The notes beneath the pieces were generated by a model. It made no database searches, had not been told where the DNA came from, and worked only from the letters and a program-made list of their open reading frames with translations. From UBA11612 sp963976395 (GTDB taxonomy: Bacteria > Pseudomonadota > Alphaproteobacteria > Rhodospirillales > Rhodospirillaceae), in the NCBI GenBank assembly GCA_963976395.1, contig CAXBLG010000025.1, positions 1-35,912 of the forward strand: a stretch of DNA of 35,912 nucleotides, read 5' to 3'. This document shows, in pieces, positions 7,872 to 17,101 of the stretch (position 1 is its first letter; each line of letters opens with the position of its first letter). Position numbers and translations under genes: made by a program.

Positions 7872-8699
7872 ATGACATTAGCGGTAAAATTTTGGGGTGT
7901 TCGCGGTAGCATCGCATGTCCGTCACCGGAGCATGTAGTCTATGGCGGAAACACCAGTTGCCTGGAGGTGTATGCCGGTGACCACCGCATCGTCCTTGAT
8001 GCCGGGACAGGTATTCGCAATTTAGGCCAGGAGTTTACCCGCGACGGAGTCACAAAAGGCATCTTGATGCTGACCCACTCCCATTGGGATCACATCAACG
8101 GTTTTCCGTTCTTCGGGCCGGCCTTCACGCCCAACAATCAATTCACGATATGTGCGGGGCATCTCTCTAAAGCGGGTGGCGTTGAAAATGTCTTGGCGAG
8201 CCAAATGGCCAACCCGACTTTTCCGGTTCCCCTCGAAGCGCTGCAAGCCAATCTAACGTTTGAGGACTTTGAGGCGGGCGAGAATTGGAAAATGGACGGG
8301 GGTGTCCAGATCAAGACGATGCCGTTAAATCATCCTAATGGCGCGACCGGATACCGCATCGAGCATGGCGGCAGGTCTTTGTGTTATGTCACCGACACCG
8401 AACATGTGGAGGGAAAGCCGGACGAAAACGTCCTCAAGCTTATCGATGGCGCCGACTTGGTGATCTATGACAGCACCTATACCGATGATGAATTCCCTTC
8501 AAAAATCGGTTGGGGCCATTCCACGTGGCAGGAGGGAATCCGCCTTTGCAAGGCCGCGAACGTTCGCAATCTTGCGATATTTCATCATGACCCCGACCAT
8601 AATGATGATTTCATGCACCAGCTGGAACTGGAAGCGCGCGCGAAATGGGCGGGAGCCATTGTTGCTCGCGAGAGGATGATCCTTTCTCCTGGAGCATGA
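7872..8699 (+). CDS. Metallo-beta-lactamase-fold metal-dependent hydrolase
   Basis: The 275-residue cytoplasmic protein has the metallo-beta-lactamase fold. The dinuclear metal motif HSHWDH is at 69-74, followed by His154 in LNHPNG, Asp175 in VTDTEH, His216 and a C-terminal HHDPDH (238-243). The opening KFWGVRGSIACP and YGGNTSC are typical of the PhnP / cyclic-phosphodiesterase-like branch. That branch hydrolyses phosphodiesters, so a cyclic nucleotide or related phosphodiester is possible but not shown. A cAMP-degrading role would fit with the cyclases at the far end of the window, though nothing links them directly. A TGA abuts the ATG in the same frame, so the start cannot lie further upstream. 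No good ribosome-binding site is visible. Confidence 0.85.
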   Translation: MTLAVKFWGVRGSIACPSPEHVVYGGNTSCLEVYAGDHRIVLDAGTGIRNLGQEFTRDGVTKGILMLTHSHWDHINGFPFFGPAFTPNNQFTICAGHLSKAGGVENVLASQMANPTFPVPLEALQANLTFEDFEAGENWKMDGGVQIKTMPLNHPNGATGYRIEHGGRSLCYVTDTEHVEGKPDENVLKLIDGADLVIYDSTYTDDEFPSKIGWGHSTWQEGIRLCKAANVRNLAIFHHDPDHNDDFMHQLELEARAKWAGAIVARERMILSPGA

Positions 8700-8825
8700 C
8701 CGCCCGGTTCTGATTAGTCAGCCTAGGTCGTGACATATATCGACAACGCCGTTTTTAACGACGGTCATCGATTAACATATCAAAAATTTTGAAATCAATG
8801 GATAGCCTGCAGGGGCGAGGGGGGA

Positions 8826-8900
8826 TGGCTCCGGCGACAGGACTCGAACCTGTAACCCTGCGATTAACAGTCGCATGCTCTACCATTGAGCTACGCCGGA
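8826..8900 (-). tRNA. tRNA-Asn (anticodon GUU)
   Basis: The minus strand folds as a cloverleaf. The acceptor stem TCCGGCG pairs with CGCCGGA, the D arm is GCTCAATGGTAGAGC, the anticodon loop is CTGTTAA with anticodon GTT, and the T arm has loop TTCGAGT between ACAGG and CCTGT. Position 73 is G, and the CCA is encoded (8826-8828). It follows tRNA-Cys by 17 bases on the same strand, so the two are probably one transcript. I see no clear terminator in 8700-8825. Confidence 0.97.
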
Positions 8901-8917
8901 CCAGCATCTTGCAAATG

Positions 8918-8991
8918 TGGAGGCCGAGGCCGGAATCGAACCGACGTACGCGGATTTGCAGTCCGCTGCATGACCACTCTGCCACTCGGCC
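8918..8991 (-). tRNA. tRNA-Cys (anticodon GCA)
   Basis: The minus strand folds as a cloverleaf. The acceptor stem GGCCGAG pairs with CTCGGCC, the anticodon loop is CTGCAAA with anticodon GCA, and the T loop TTCGATT lies between GTCGG and CCGGC. The discriminator base is U73, as expected for tRNA-Cys, and the CCA is encoded at 8918-8920. It is the first gene of a two-tRNA unit with tRNA-Asn. The 8992-9220 spacer upstream should hold the tRNA promoter and the leader of the methyltransferase gene. Confidence 0.97.
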
Positions 8992-9220
8992 TTCTTTCTT
9001 TCAGCCCCAAGCCCTATGAGCCTGTAGCTTCAAGTTCTGGAAGGCCTCCTTTGCAAAAGGCACGGTTATATAGAAGGGTGCTAATAGGCGGTCAAGGCAT
9101 CCAGAAGAATTTGGGCAATAACAGTCTGTTTTTTGATACCCTTTTCGCGCCGTTGTGAATTTTTCACCAAGCGCGTATAAGCGGCAAAAGCCGATAATTC
9201 AGTGTTTTTGGGGATTAGCC

Positions 9221-9865
9221 ATGGATTTTAACGTCGCCCGCGAAAAAATGGTGGCGAGCCAAATTCGAACTTCAGAGGTGACCGACCCGCTGGTGGTCGA
9301 CGCGATGAGCGATGTCCCCCGCGAGAAGTTCGTGCCAGCCGATAAGCAAGACTTCGCCTACCTTGATGAAGATTTGTCCATTGGCAAGGGGCGCTTTGTT
9401 ATGGAGCCGATGATCGTCGCGCGCTTGATCCAGTTGGCGGAACTTCAGGCCACTGATTCAGTGCTGGTGATCGGCTCTGGAACCGGCTACTTGGCGGCTG
9501 TGGCCGCTCGCATGGCGGCTTCGGTGATCGCCCTTGAAAGTGATTCTGATTTGGCGGACGGGGCTGCCAAGACCTACGCTGAGCTGGGCATTGAAAACGT
9601 GAAGGTGGTCGTCGGTGATCTTCAGTCCGGCTGGACGGGACCTTTTGATGCCGTCATTGTGGACGGTGCAGTGGAAGTGCTGCCCGATGAGTTCCGCACG
9701 CAACTGAAGGATGGCGGGCGCTTGGCGTGCGTCGTTCGCGATGGACCGGTAGGCCGCGCAACGCTGATCACGCGGGCCGGGGACTCCTATGGCAGTCGGC
9801 AGGAATTCGATGCGATGACACCGTGTCTTCCTGGCTTTGAGAAGCGCGCACAGTTCGTTTTCTAG
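9221..9865 (+). CDS. Protein-L-isoaspartate O-methyltransferase-like protein
   Basis: The 214-residue product has the PIMT fold, a SAM-dependent methyltransferase family that repairs isoaspartyl residues in damaged proteins. It keeps the N-terminal MVASQI and the block VPREKFVP. The SAM-binding motif is VLVIGSGTGYLAAV (81-94), later strands read VVVGDLQSGW and FDAVIVDGA, and the end of the domain has LKDGGRLACVV. Two features depart from the repair enzyme. The usual TISQP segment reads FVMEP, losing the conserved Ser, and the GDG motif reads GDL. The true substrate is therefore doubtful. In alphaproteobacteria this paralog commonly sits just before tolC, as here. The ATG at 9221 has GGGGA 7 bases upstream and gives the canonical N-terminus. 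Confidence 0.85.
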   Translation: MDFNVAREKMVASQIRTSEVTDPLVVDAMSDVPREKFVPADKQDFAYLDEDLSIGKGRFVMEPMIVARLIQLAELQATDSVLVIGSGTGYLAAVAARMAASVIALESDSDLADGAAKTYAELGIENVKVVVGDLQSGWTGPFDAVIVDGAVEVLPDEFRTQLKDGGRLACVVRDGPVGRATLITRAGDSYGSRQEFDAMTPCLPGFEKRAQFVF

Positions 9866-10222
9866 ACGCCTAGCCATCACTTTCGAGCCAGCATGTGAAT
9901 ATCTAGCTATTTATTTTGAAATCACGAGGGCGACTCAGCATCGCTTAAGACCTGAATACGGTTTTAGTATTTAAAATTTGTAATATATAACAATGCATTA
10001 TTATGAATTTATTATAAAATACTTTAATAAAATTAGCGCTCAATTCTAGATCGTCTTATCATGATCACATCTATCCTCCGGTGCGCTATGCATATAATCC
10101 GACGGATCGTGAGGTTTCAAAGCGTTGCATGAAAGCGGTGGTGTTTAGGGCAGGCTTCGGATAGACGATAAGCCCTCACCGGGGATGATCATTTAGATTG
10201 CAATTTAAACGGACGGCATGAC
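9866..10222 (+). promoter_or_regulatory. AT-rich upstream region of tolC
   Basis: This 357-base gap has no gene. Roughly 9955-10050 is strongly AT-rich (long runs of A and T such as TTATTATGAATTTATTATAA), in contrast with the GC-rich genes around it. This fits a promoter or curved DNA region for tolC. I cannot name specific -35/-10 boxes with confidence. Further on, ATCCTCCGG (10073 region) and CCGACGGAT form a weak imperfect dyad. No terminator is evident for the methyltransferase gene. Confidence 0.4.
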
Positions 10223-11644
10223 ATGGCACGACACTCGCTGGCGATGAGACACTTTAGATTCGCGCTTTTGGGAGGGATAGCCTTGGGCTTGCTGGCAGCG
10301 CCAGCATCGGCCGATACCCTCCAGGAAGCTATGGCTATGGCCTACCAAGGGAATCCCAATCTTCTTGCTGCGCGGGCTCAACTGCGCGCCACCGATGAGA
10401 ACGTCCCAATCGCGCTGTCCGGCTGGCGTCCCTCGATTAACGTGAGCGGTCAGGTTCAGCGCAACCGCAATGAAAACCAGATTTTAGCAGGTGGGGGCGT
10501 TGGGCAGGTTGTGACCGGCGGCGTTGTTCAGCGGACATCAGAGTCCGTCCAGGTTCAATTGATACAGCCGATTTTCAGAGGTTTCAGGACAGTCGCGCAA
10601 ACGGCTCAAGCACGTAATCAAGTTTCTGCGCAGCGGGCGCGGCTTGAAGCGACGGAAGCCCAGGTTCTGTTGCAGGTGGCCACGGCCTACCTCGACGTGT
10701 TGCAAAACCAAGCCGTCGTCGAATTGCAAATGAACAACGTTCAGGTGTTGACCCGCCAGCTAGAGGCGACCAACGATCGGTTTCGCGTCGGAGAAATCAC
10801 CCGAACAGACGTGGCGCAATCCGAAGCCAATCTAGCGGGTGCAAAAGCGTCGCTGGTGCAGGCGGAAGGCGCTTTGCAGCAAGCTCGCTCCACTTATCAG
10901 AATATCGTCGGCAAGGCGCCGGAGAACCTCGAGCGCCCGCCATTGCCGGGTCTCTTGCCGGACTCTTTGCAGTCCGCGCTCGACGTCGCCATTGCCGAAA
11001 ATCCAAACTATCTTGCGGCTGACTACACCGCACAAGCGGCCGATGAGGCTATCTCGCTCGCCCGCGGTGATCTCTTGCCTTCGGTGCAAATCGTCGGCAC
11101 CTACGGTCGGGGGTGGAATACGGTCGCCGACAAATCGCGCTCGGAGAATATTTCGGCGGTCGCACAGGTAAGTGTACCCATTTATCAGTCCGGCTCCGAA
11201 TACGCGCGCTTACGCCAGTCTAAACATACAGCAGGCCAACAACGGCTTCTGGCCGATCAGGCGCGGCTGGATGCGCGTAACTTTGCCACCACGTCGTGGG
11301 AAAATCTCCAGGCCACAACTGCTTCTATTGAGTCCTTTCAATCGCAGGTCAGCGCTAACGAGATCGCTCTTGAAGGCGTGCAGAGGGAAGCCGAGGTGGG
11401 CGCACGGACAGTTCTGGACGTCCTTGAGGAAGAGCAGCGCCTGTTAAACTCCCGGGTTAATCTTGTGCGCGCACAGCGGGATCAAGTCGTTGCCGCGTAC
11501 CAATTGCTGTCGGCGATGGGCTTGCTGACTGGTGTGGATATGACCCTCGATGTGCCGGCCTACGACCCTGAAGCGCATTTCAACGATGTTGAATACCAGG
11601 CCTTTGGGAGTGATGCCGACGCCGGTTACGACGGCAATCGGTAG
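10223..11644 (+). CDS. tolC: TolC family outer membrane efflux protein
   Basis: The 473-residue product is a TolC-type outer membrane channel, which forms the exit duct for type I secretion and RND or MFS efflux pumps. It starts with a cleavable signal peptide (about 1-30, ending APASA). Two homologous OEP halves follow, rich in heptad-like Ala, Gln and Leu helices. Recognisable parts are TLQEAMAMAYQGNP, the beta-strand entry LSGWRPSINVSG, LIQPIFRGFRT and, in the second half, LLPSVQIVGTYG and VSVPIYQSGSEYARLRQSK. The conserved end motif is VGARTVLDVLEEEQRLLNSRVNLVRAQRD. It may serve the RND pump at 20902-25152, which has no outer membrane gene of its own. A second in-frame ATG at 10244 would also leave a signal peptide. 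Confidence 0.93.
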   Translation: MARHSLAMRHFRFALLGGIALGLLAAPASADTLQEAMAMAYQGNPNLLAARAQLRATDENVPIALSGWRPSINVSGQVQRNRNENQILAGGGVGQVVTGGVVQRTSESVQVQLIQPIFRGFRTVAQTAQARNQVSAQRARLEATEAQVLLQVATAYLDVLQNQAVVELQMNNVQVLTRQLEATNDRFRVGEITRTDVAQSEANLAGAKASLVQAEGALQQARSTYQNIVGKAPENLERPPLPGLLPDSLQSALDVAIAENPNYLAADYTAQAADEAISLARGDLLPSVQIVGTYGRGWNTVADKSRSENISAVAQVSVPIYQSGSEYARLRQSKHTAGQQRLLADQARLDARNFATTSWENLQATTASIESFQSQVSANEIALEGVQREAEVGARTVLDVLEEEQRLLNSRVNLVRAQRDQVVAAYQLLSAMGLLTGVDMTLDVPAYDPEAHFNDVEYQAFGSDADAGYDGNR

Positions 11645-11813
11645 GTGTTTTGACTATACACGTAGTCCGTTCGTAGTTCCCAGCCTATGCAATCATTTGA
11701 CCCGCGAAAAAAAGGCGGGGGCGAAAATGATGTGCATGTTATAGAATTGTTTAACCTTTTCATCTAGGTTACTGCGAAATACCAAGCGAAAAGCTGGTGG
11801 GAGCGGGCAAAGT

Positions 11814-12518
11814 ATGAGTGCTGAAGGCCAACAAGAACCTTCAATGGAGGACATCCTAGCCTCCATTCGGAAGATATTATCCGAGGATGAGGAAAGCGGC
11901 GGCGAGGCCCCGGAGGCTGAAGCTGCGCCTGCACCCGAACCCGAGGCGGCTCCAGAGCCGGAACCGGAACCGGAACCCGAGCCGCCGGCACCTGAGCCAG
12001 AGCCAGAGCCAGAACCTCAGATGGACCCCGAGCCCGAACCCGCGCCAATAGAGGCTGCGGATGAACCGGCGCCGTCAATCTTCGATGAGGCACCAGAGCC
12101 GGAACCCGAATACGATGCTGAAATGCCCGCCGATGAGCCGTTAGAGCTCTCGGACGAAATGATTGTTGAAAATACCGACGATCAATATGCGGCGGAGCCC
12201 GAACCTGGCCCTTCATTTGGTCAACAGCAGGCCTATCAGCAGGATTATCAACAAGACTATCAGCAGGATCATGGCCCAGGTCTTGTGGCCGATCCGGTGG
12301 CCGAGGCGTCTGGTGCGTCTATCGCGCAGCTCGCTCAGGCAGTTGCTAGTGAACGTGCGGTTCAACTTGGCAACCATGGCATGACGCTGGAGCAGTTGGT
12401 GCGTGAAATCTGTACGCCGATTCTGAAGCAGTGGCTCGATACCAACCTGCCGTACATGGTCGAGCGTATCGTCAAACAGGAAATCGAGCGTATCGTCACG
12501 CGTTCAGAGCGCATGTAA
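11814..12518 (+). CDS. popZ: PopZ-like polar organising protein (DUF2497)
   Basis: PopZ self-assembles into a microdomain at the cell poles of alphaproteobacteria and anchors the chromosome origin and signalling proteins. The 234-residue product has the expected plan. The N-terminal helix is EPSMEDILASIRKILSEDE (about 8-26). A long Pro/Glu/Ala spacer follows, then a Gln/Asp/Tyr repeat (QQDYQQDYQQD), and finally the conserved C-terminal helices TLEQLVREICTPILKQWLD and LPYMVERIVKQEIERIVTR that oligomerise. The spacer is the intrinsically disordered PED region. The gene lies between tolC and valS, its usual neighbourhood. GGGAG is 10 bases before the ATG. The 169-base leader shows no clear promoter. 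Confidence 0.9.
   Translation: MSAEGQQEPSMEDILASIRKILSEDEESGGEAPEAEAAPAPEPEAAPEPEPEPEPEPPAPEPEPEPEPQMDPEPEPAPIEAADEPAPSIFDEAPEPEPEYDAEMPADEPLELSDEMIVENTDDQYAAEPEPGPSFGQQQAYQQDYQQDYQQDHGPGLVADPVAEASGASIAQLAQAVASERAVQLGNHGMTLEQLVREICTPILKQWLDTNLPYMVERIVKQEIERIVTRSERM
11925..12047 (+). repeat. Pro-Glu repeat tract inside popZ
   Basis: Residues 38-78 of PopZ consist almost wholly of Pro-Glu and Ala dipeptides, encoded by repeated CCGGAA, CCAGAG and CCCGAG units. Such near-tandem 6-base units can change copy number by slippage without shifting frame. The tract belongs to the disordered linker, whose length tunes the properties of PopZ condensates in the known system. Confidence 0.7.
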
Positions 12519-12663
12519 CTCCCTGTCAGGCTCCACAGGCCTAACTTTCCTTCTATAAAGCCGTCTGCATAGCTGCGGGCCTGGTTGCGCATTAGCGCCG
12601 GGCCGGGTAAACCCGTGCCGTTCTTCATTTACAGATTATCGGCCTTAGGTGGGCGGCGGAGCC

Positions 12664-15321
12664 ATGCTGGAAAAAACGTATAATCCGGGCGAGGTCGAGG
12701 AAGACCTGTACCAAAGCTGGGAGCAGGCGGGTGACTTCGCCGCTCATCCGGACTCTTCCGCACCGCCTTACACAATCATGATGCCGCCACCCAACGTGAC
12801 GGGCAGTTTGCACATCGGCCACGCGCTGACCTTTACGATTCAAGATACTCTCATTCGCTACAAACGTATGACCGGACGTGATGCGCTTTGGCAGCCGGGC
12901 ACCGATCACGCGGGTATCGCCACCCAAATGGTGGTGGAGCGGCAGCTTGCGGAGTCCGGCACTAATCGCCGAGATATGGGGCGGGACGCGTTTGTTCAGC
13001 GAGTCTGGTCATGGAAAGAACAGTCCGGCGGCGTAATTACACACCAACTGCGCCGCCTCGGGGCTTCTCCGGATTGGGCGCGCGAACGATTCACCATGGA
13101 TGACGGCTTATCCACGGCTGTCACCAAGGTTTTCGTCGAGCTTCATCGCCAAGGTTTAATTTACCGCGACAAGCGTCTGGTCAATTGGGATCCCAAGCTG
13201 CATACGGCCATCTCCGACCTTGAAGTCGAGAACCGCGAGACCAAGGGCCGGATGTGGTACTTCAAATACCCGGTTGAGGGTGAAGAGGGGGAATTTATCA
13301 CCGTCGGTACTACACGCCCTGAAACTATGCTGGGCGATACCGGCGTTGCCGTTCATCCCGACGACGAGCGCTACAAAGCCCTGGTGGGCAAGAAATGTAT
13401 TCTGCCGCTGGTTGGCCGCGCCATTCCCATCGTCGCTGACGAGTACGCGGACCCCGAAAAGGGCTCCGGTGCGGTGAAGATCACACCCGCCCACGACTTC
13501 AACGATTTTGCCGTCGGCAAGCGCAACAATCTTGAGATGATCAACATCCTCGACCGTGACGCGCGCCTCAATGAAAACGCGCCGGAAAAGTACCGGGGCC
13601 TAGATCGCTTCAAAGTGCGCGACATGATTGTCGCCGACATGGAAGAGGCGGGGCTTCTGGAAAAGATCGAGAAAAACGCCATGACCGTTCCGTATGGGGA
13701 CCGCTCAGGCGTTGTTATTGAGCCCTGGTTGACCGACCAATGGTACTGTGATGCCAAGACTCTCGCCGAGCCGTGCATCAAGGCGGTCGAGGACGGGCGC
13801 ACACGTTTTGTGCCTAAGACTTGGGAAAATACCTACTTTGAGTGGATGCGGAACATCCAACCGTGGTGCATTTCGCGTCAGTTGTGGTGGGGGCACCGCA
13901 TTCCGGCGTGGTTTGGACCGGACGGCGAGCCGTTTGTCGCCCATGACGAAGCCGAAGCGCAGAGCCTTGCCGATAAGCACTACGGCAAGTCCGTTGAGCT
14001 TATCCGCGACGAAGACGTGCTTGATACTTGGTTCTCTTCGGCCCTGTGGCCGTTCTCCACTTTGGGCTGGCCGGATAAAACACCGGAACTCGCGCGCTAC
14101 TATCCCGGCGATGTTCTAGTCACCGGCTTCGACATTATCTTCTTCTGGGTTGCCCGGATGATGATGATGGGTATGCACTTTATGGGCGATGTGCCGTTCA
14201 AGGACGTCTACATCCACGCCCTGGTCCGCGACGAGAAGGGCCAGAAGATGTCCAAATCCAAGGGCAACGTTATGGACCCCTTGGACCTCTGCAACACATA
14301 CGGCACCGATGCCGTACGCTTCACCTTGGCCGCTATGGCCGCCCAGGGACGCGACGTGAAACTGTCGGAGACCCGTATCGCCGGGTATCGCAATTTCATA
14401 ACCAAGATTTGGAACGCGGCACGTTTTTGCCAGATGAACGAATGCGTGCTGGTCGAAAACTTTGATCCGACCAGCGTGCAGTCGACCTTGAATAAGTGGA
14501 TCGTCGCCAAAACGGCAGCCGGAGCGAAAACTGTTTCCAAAGCAATTGAGGCCTATCGATTCAACGATGCCGCCAACGGCCTGTATCAATTTACTTGGGG
14601 CACGTTCTGCGATTGGTACCTGGAGTTTGCGAAGCCGGTATTCCAGGGCAGTGACGAAACCGCGAAGGCGGAAACCCGCGCGACAGCTGCCTGGGTGCTC
14701 GATCAAATTCTCGTCATCGGTCACCCACTCATTCCCTTCGTCACGGAAACTCTTTGGACGAAACTGGCCGAGGCGGCGAACATCACGCGCCCCTCGGTGC
14801 TGATGCGCGCTCAGTGGCCCAGCTATGAAGGCTTGGCTGCGCCCGACGCCGCCGCCGAAATGGACTGGGTGGTCGATATGGTGACTTCCATCCGGTCCGT
14901 ACGTGCGGAAATGAGTGTGCCCGCCGGCGCGCAGCTTCCGGCAACGATCAAAGGCGCGGACCCGACGACAAAGGTCCGCGTTGAAACACACGGCGCTCTG
15001 ATCTGTGCTAATGCCCGCCTGTCGTCCATTTCGCTGTCCGAAGATGTCGCGCCCGGATCAGCCCAGGTCATTGTGGGTGAGTCCACCGTGTCGCTGCCGC
15101 TTGAAGGCGTGGTCGATCTGTCCAAGGAGCGCGAACGCCTCAGCAAAGAAATCGCTAAGCTGGACGCTGAGATCGCGGGTATTATCAAAAAACTGTCCAA
15201 CGAGAGCTTCGTGTCCAAGGCTCCGATTGAGGTGGTTGACGAAAACCGCGAACGTCAGGCGGCCAAGGAATCGGAGCGCACCAAACTCAGCGAAGCGCTG
15301 TCACGAATCAGCGCAGGGTAA
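12664..15321 (+). CDS. valS: Valine--tRNA ligase
   Basis: This is a full-length class Ia aminoacyl-tRNA synthetase of 885 residues that charges tRNA-Val in the cytoplasm. The HIGH signature is in NVTGSLHIGHALTF (50-53) and KMSKS is at 528-532 (GQKMSKSKGNVMDP). The editing domain that removes mischarged threonine contains TTRPETMLGDTGVAVHP. The ValS-typical ISRQLWWGHRIPAW, the anticodon-binding domain and the C-terminal tRNA-binding coiled coil (about 818-885, LSKERERLSKEIAKLD onward) are all present. The ATG at 12664 gives the family N-terminus MLEKTYNPGEVE. A GTG at 12649 would add five residues. It follows popZ by 145 bases, and ilvD begins 32 bases after it. Confidence 0.98.
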   Translation: MLEKTYNPGEVEEDLYQSWEQAGDFAAHPDSSAPPYTIMMPPPNVTGSLHIGHALTFTIQDTLIRYKRMTGRDALWQPGTDHAGIATQMVVERQLAESGTNRRDMGRDAFVQRVWSWKEQSGGVITHQLRRLGASPDWARERFTMDDGLSTAVTKVFVELHRQGLIYRDKRLVNWDPKLHTAISDLEVENRETKGRMWYFKYPVEGEEGEFITVGTTRPETMLGDTGVAVHPDDERYKALVGKKCILPLVGRAIPIVADEYADPEKGSGAVKITPAHDFNDFAVGKRNNLEMINILDRDARLNENAPEKYRGLDRFKVRDMIVADMEEAGLLEKIEKNAMTVPYGDRSGVVIEPWLTDQWYCDAKTLAEPCIKAVEDGRTRFVPKTWENTYFEWMRNIQPWCISRQLWWGHRIPAWFGPDGEPFVAHDEAEAQSLADKHYGKSVELIRDEDVLDTWFSSALWPFSTLGWPDKTPELARYYPGDVLVTGFDIIFFWVARMMMMGMHFMGDVPFKDVYIHALVRDEKGQKMSKSKGNVMDPLDLCNTYGTDAVRFTLAAMAAQGRDVKLSETRIAGYRNFITKIWNAARFCQMNECVLVENFDPTSVQSTLNKWIVAKTAAGAKTVSKAIEAYRFNDAANGLYQFTWGTFCDWYLEFAKPVFQGSDETAKAETRATAAWVLDQILVIGHPLIPFVTETLWTKLAEAANITRPSVLMRAQWPSYEGLAAPDAAAEMDWVVDMVTSIRSVRAEMSVPAGAQLPATIKGADPTTKVRVETHGALICANARLSSISLSEDVAPGSAQVIVGESTVSLPLEGVVDLSKERERLSKEIAKLDAEIAGIIKKLSNESFVSKAPIEVVDENRERQAAKESERTKLSEALSRISAG

Positions 15322-15353
15322 AATAAGTTCGTATCATAGAGGGGGAGATATCT

Positions 15354-17096
15354 ATGCCTGACGACGGAACCAAACCGCAGCGCTTCGATAAGTCAAAACT
15401 TCCCAGCCGCCACACCACTGAAGGCCCCGACCGCGCGCCGCACCGGGCGATGTACTACGCCATGGGCGTGACGGAAGAAGAGATGCACGGACCTATTGTC
15501 GGTGTTGCCACCTGCTGGAACGAAGCCGCTCCCTGCAACATTGATCTCAATCGCCAGGCGCAATTTGTGAAAGACGGCGTTCGGGTGGGCGGCGGACTGC
15601 CGCGCGAGTTCACCACCATCACCGTCACCGACGGCATCGCCATGGGCCATCCGGGCATGAAGTGTTCGCTTGTCTCGCGCGATTGGATTACCGATACGGT
15701 CGAACTGACCATGCGCGGCCATTGCTACGATGCGTTGGTAGCACTTGCGGGCTGCGACAAGAGCCTGCCGGGCATGATGATGGCCATGCTGCGCCTTAAC
15801 GTACCTTCGGTGTTCTTGTACGGCGGCGCCATCATGCCGGGTAAGTTTCACGGCAAGGACGTGACGATCGTCGATGTGTTTGAAGGCGTCGGTCAACATT
15901 CCGCCGGCAACATCACCGAAGAAGAGTTGAAGGCGCTTGAATGCGTCGCCTGTCCGGCGGCCGGCGCCTGCGGGGGTCAGTTCACCGCCAACACCATGGC
16001 GACCGTCAGCGAGGCCATGGGCCTTGCTGTACCGCTATCGGCCAGCGTTCCGACATCCTTCAAGGAGGCGCGCGATCAATACGCGACCCTGGCGGGCAAG
16101 ACCGTGATGAATCTGATCGCCAATAACCTTCGCCCACGAGACATCGCAACGCGCAAGGCGTTCGAGAACGCGGCTGTTGTTGTTGCTGCATCCGGCGGGT
16201 CTACCAACGCCGGTCTGCATCTGCCTGCTATGGCCAACGAGGCCGGGGTGAAATTTGATCTCGACGATATGTGCAAGATTTTCGACAAGACGCCCTACAT
16301 CGCCGACCTGAAACCGGCGGGAAAATATGTGGCCGCGGATCTCTACGCGGTCGGCGGCATTCCCATTTTGATGAAGGCGCTGCTCGACGGTGGCTACCTG
16401 CATGGCGATTGCATCACCGTCACCGGCAAAACCATCGCCGAGAACTTGGCCGATGTGACGTTCCCAACCGATCAGGATGTAGTTTACCCAACGTCCAATC
16501 CGTTATCGCCGACCGGCGGCGTGACCGGCCTTAAAGGCTCACTCGCTCCGCAAGGTTCCATCGTTAAAGTCGCCGGCATGAAGAACAAAAAATTTCGCGG
16601 ACCGGCCCGGTGTTTTGATAACGAAGGAGAAGCCTTCACTGCTATTCAAGCGCGCAAATATAAAGAAGGCGATGTTATCGTCATTCGTTACGAAGGTCCG
16701 CGCGGTGGTCCCGGAATGCGCGAAACCCTCACCGCTACAGCGGCGCTCTCCGGACAGGGCATGGGCGATAAGGTGGCTCTAGTCACCGATGGGCGTTTCT
16801 CCGGCGGCACGCGCGGCTTATGCGTTGGGCATATCGGTCCCGAAGCCGCTGTCGGCGGTCCCATCGCTCTGGTGAAGGACGGCGACATGATTGCGCTGGA
16901 CGGCGACAACGGCACCATCGAGCTTGAAGTTTCTGCGGAAGAACTCGAAGCGCGCCGCAAAGAATGGAAGCCGCGTAAGACCGATCACCAATCGGGCGTG
17001 CTCTGGAAATATGCTCAGATTGTCGGCGATGCCTGCGACGGTGCGGTCACCCATCCTGGTGCCAAGGCCGAGACTCACGTTTACGCCGATATTTGA
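15354..17096 (+). CDS. ilvD: Dihydroxy-acid dehydratase
   Basis: IlvD dehydrates 2,3-dihydroxy-isovalerate and its methylvalerate homologue to the 2-oxo acids, the third common step in valine, leucine and isoleucine synthesis. The 580-residue product is full length. The three Fe-S cluster cysteines are visible: Cys54 in VATCWNEAAP, Cys134 in LAGCDKSLPG and Cys206 in PAAGACGGQFTANTM. The Mg-binding Lys follows the second (Lys136). Late motifs GRFSGGTRG and GHIGPEA are intact. A strong ribosome-binding site (GGGGGAG, 8 bases before ATG) is present, and the 32-base gap after valS suggests co-transcription. An inverted-repeat element lies just beyond the stop. Confidence 0.98.
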   Translation: MPDDGTKPQRFDKSKLPSRHTTEGPDRAPHRAMYYAMGVTEEEMHGPIVGVATCWNEAAPCNIDLNRQAQFVKDGVRVGGGLPREFTTITVTDGIAMGHPGMKCSLVSRDWITDTVELTMRGHCYDALVALAGCDKSLPGMMMAMLRLNVPSVFLYGGAIMPGKFHGKDVTIVDVFEGVGQHSAGNITEEELKALECVACPAAGACGGQFTANTMATVSEAMGLAVPLSASVPTSFKEARDQYATLAGKTVMNLIANNLRPRDIATRKAFENAAVVVAASGGSTNAGLHLPAMANEAGVKFDLDDMCKIFDKTPYIADLKPAGKYVAADLYAVGGIPILMKALLDGGYLHGDCITVTGKTIAENLADVTFPTDQDVVYPTSNPLSPTGGVTGLKGSLAPQGSIVKVAGMKNKKFRGPARCFDNEGEAFTAIQARKYKEGDVIVIRYEGPRGGPGMRETLTATAALSGQGMGDKVALVTDGRFSGGTRGLCVGHIGPEAAVGGPIALVKDGDMIALDGDNGTIELEVSAEELEARRKEWKPRKTDHQSGVLWKYAQIVGDACDGAVTHPGAKAETHVYADI

Positions 17097-17101
17097 TTTT
17101 T

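Noticed and set aside
8742..8796. AT-rich dyads downstream of the tRNA pair as a terminator
   Set aside because: The possible stems are about 4 bases or nearly all A/T, and they are not placed with a clear T-run on the minus strand.
11699..11720. CCCGC...GCGGG hairpin between tolC and popZ as a terminator
   Set aside because: The stem is only 5 bases, and no T-tract follows on either strand.
14116..14991. Open frame of 291 codons antisense to valS
   Set aside because: It overlaps highly conserved ValS coding sequence entirely, has no recognisable domain, and is rich in His and Arg as expected for a shadow frame in GC-rich DNA.
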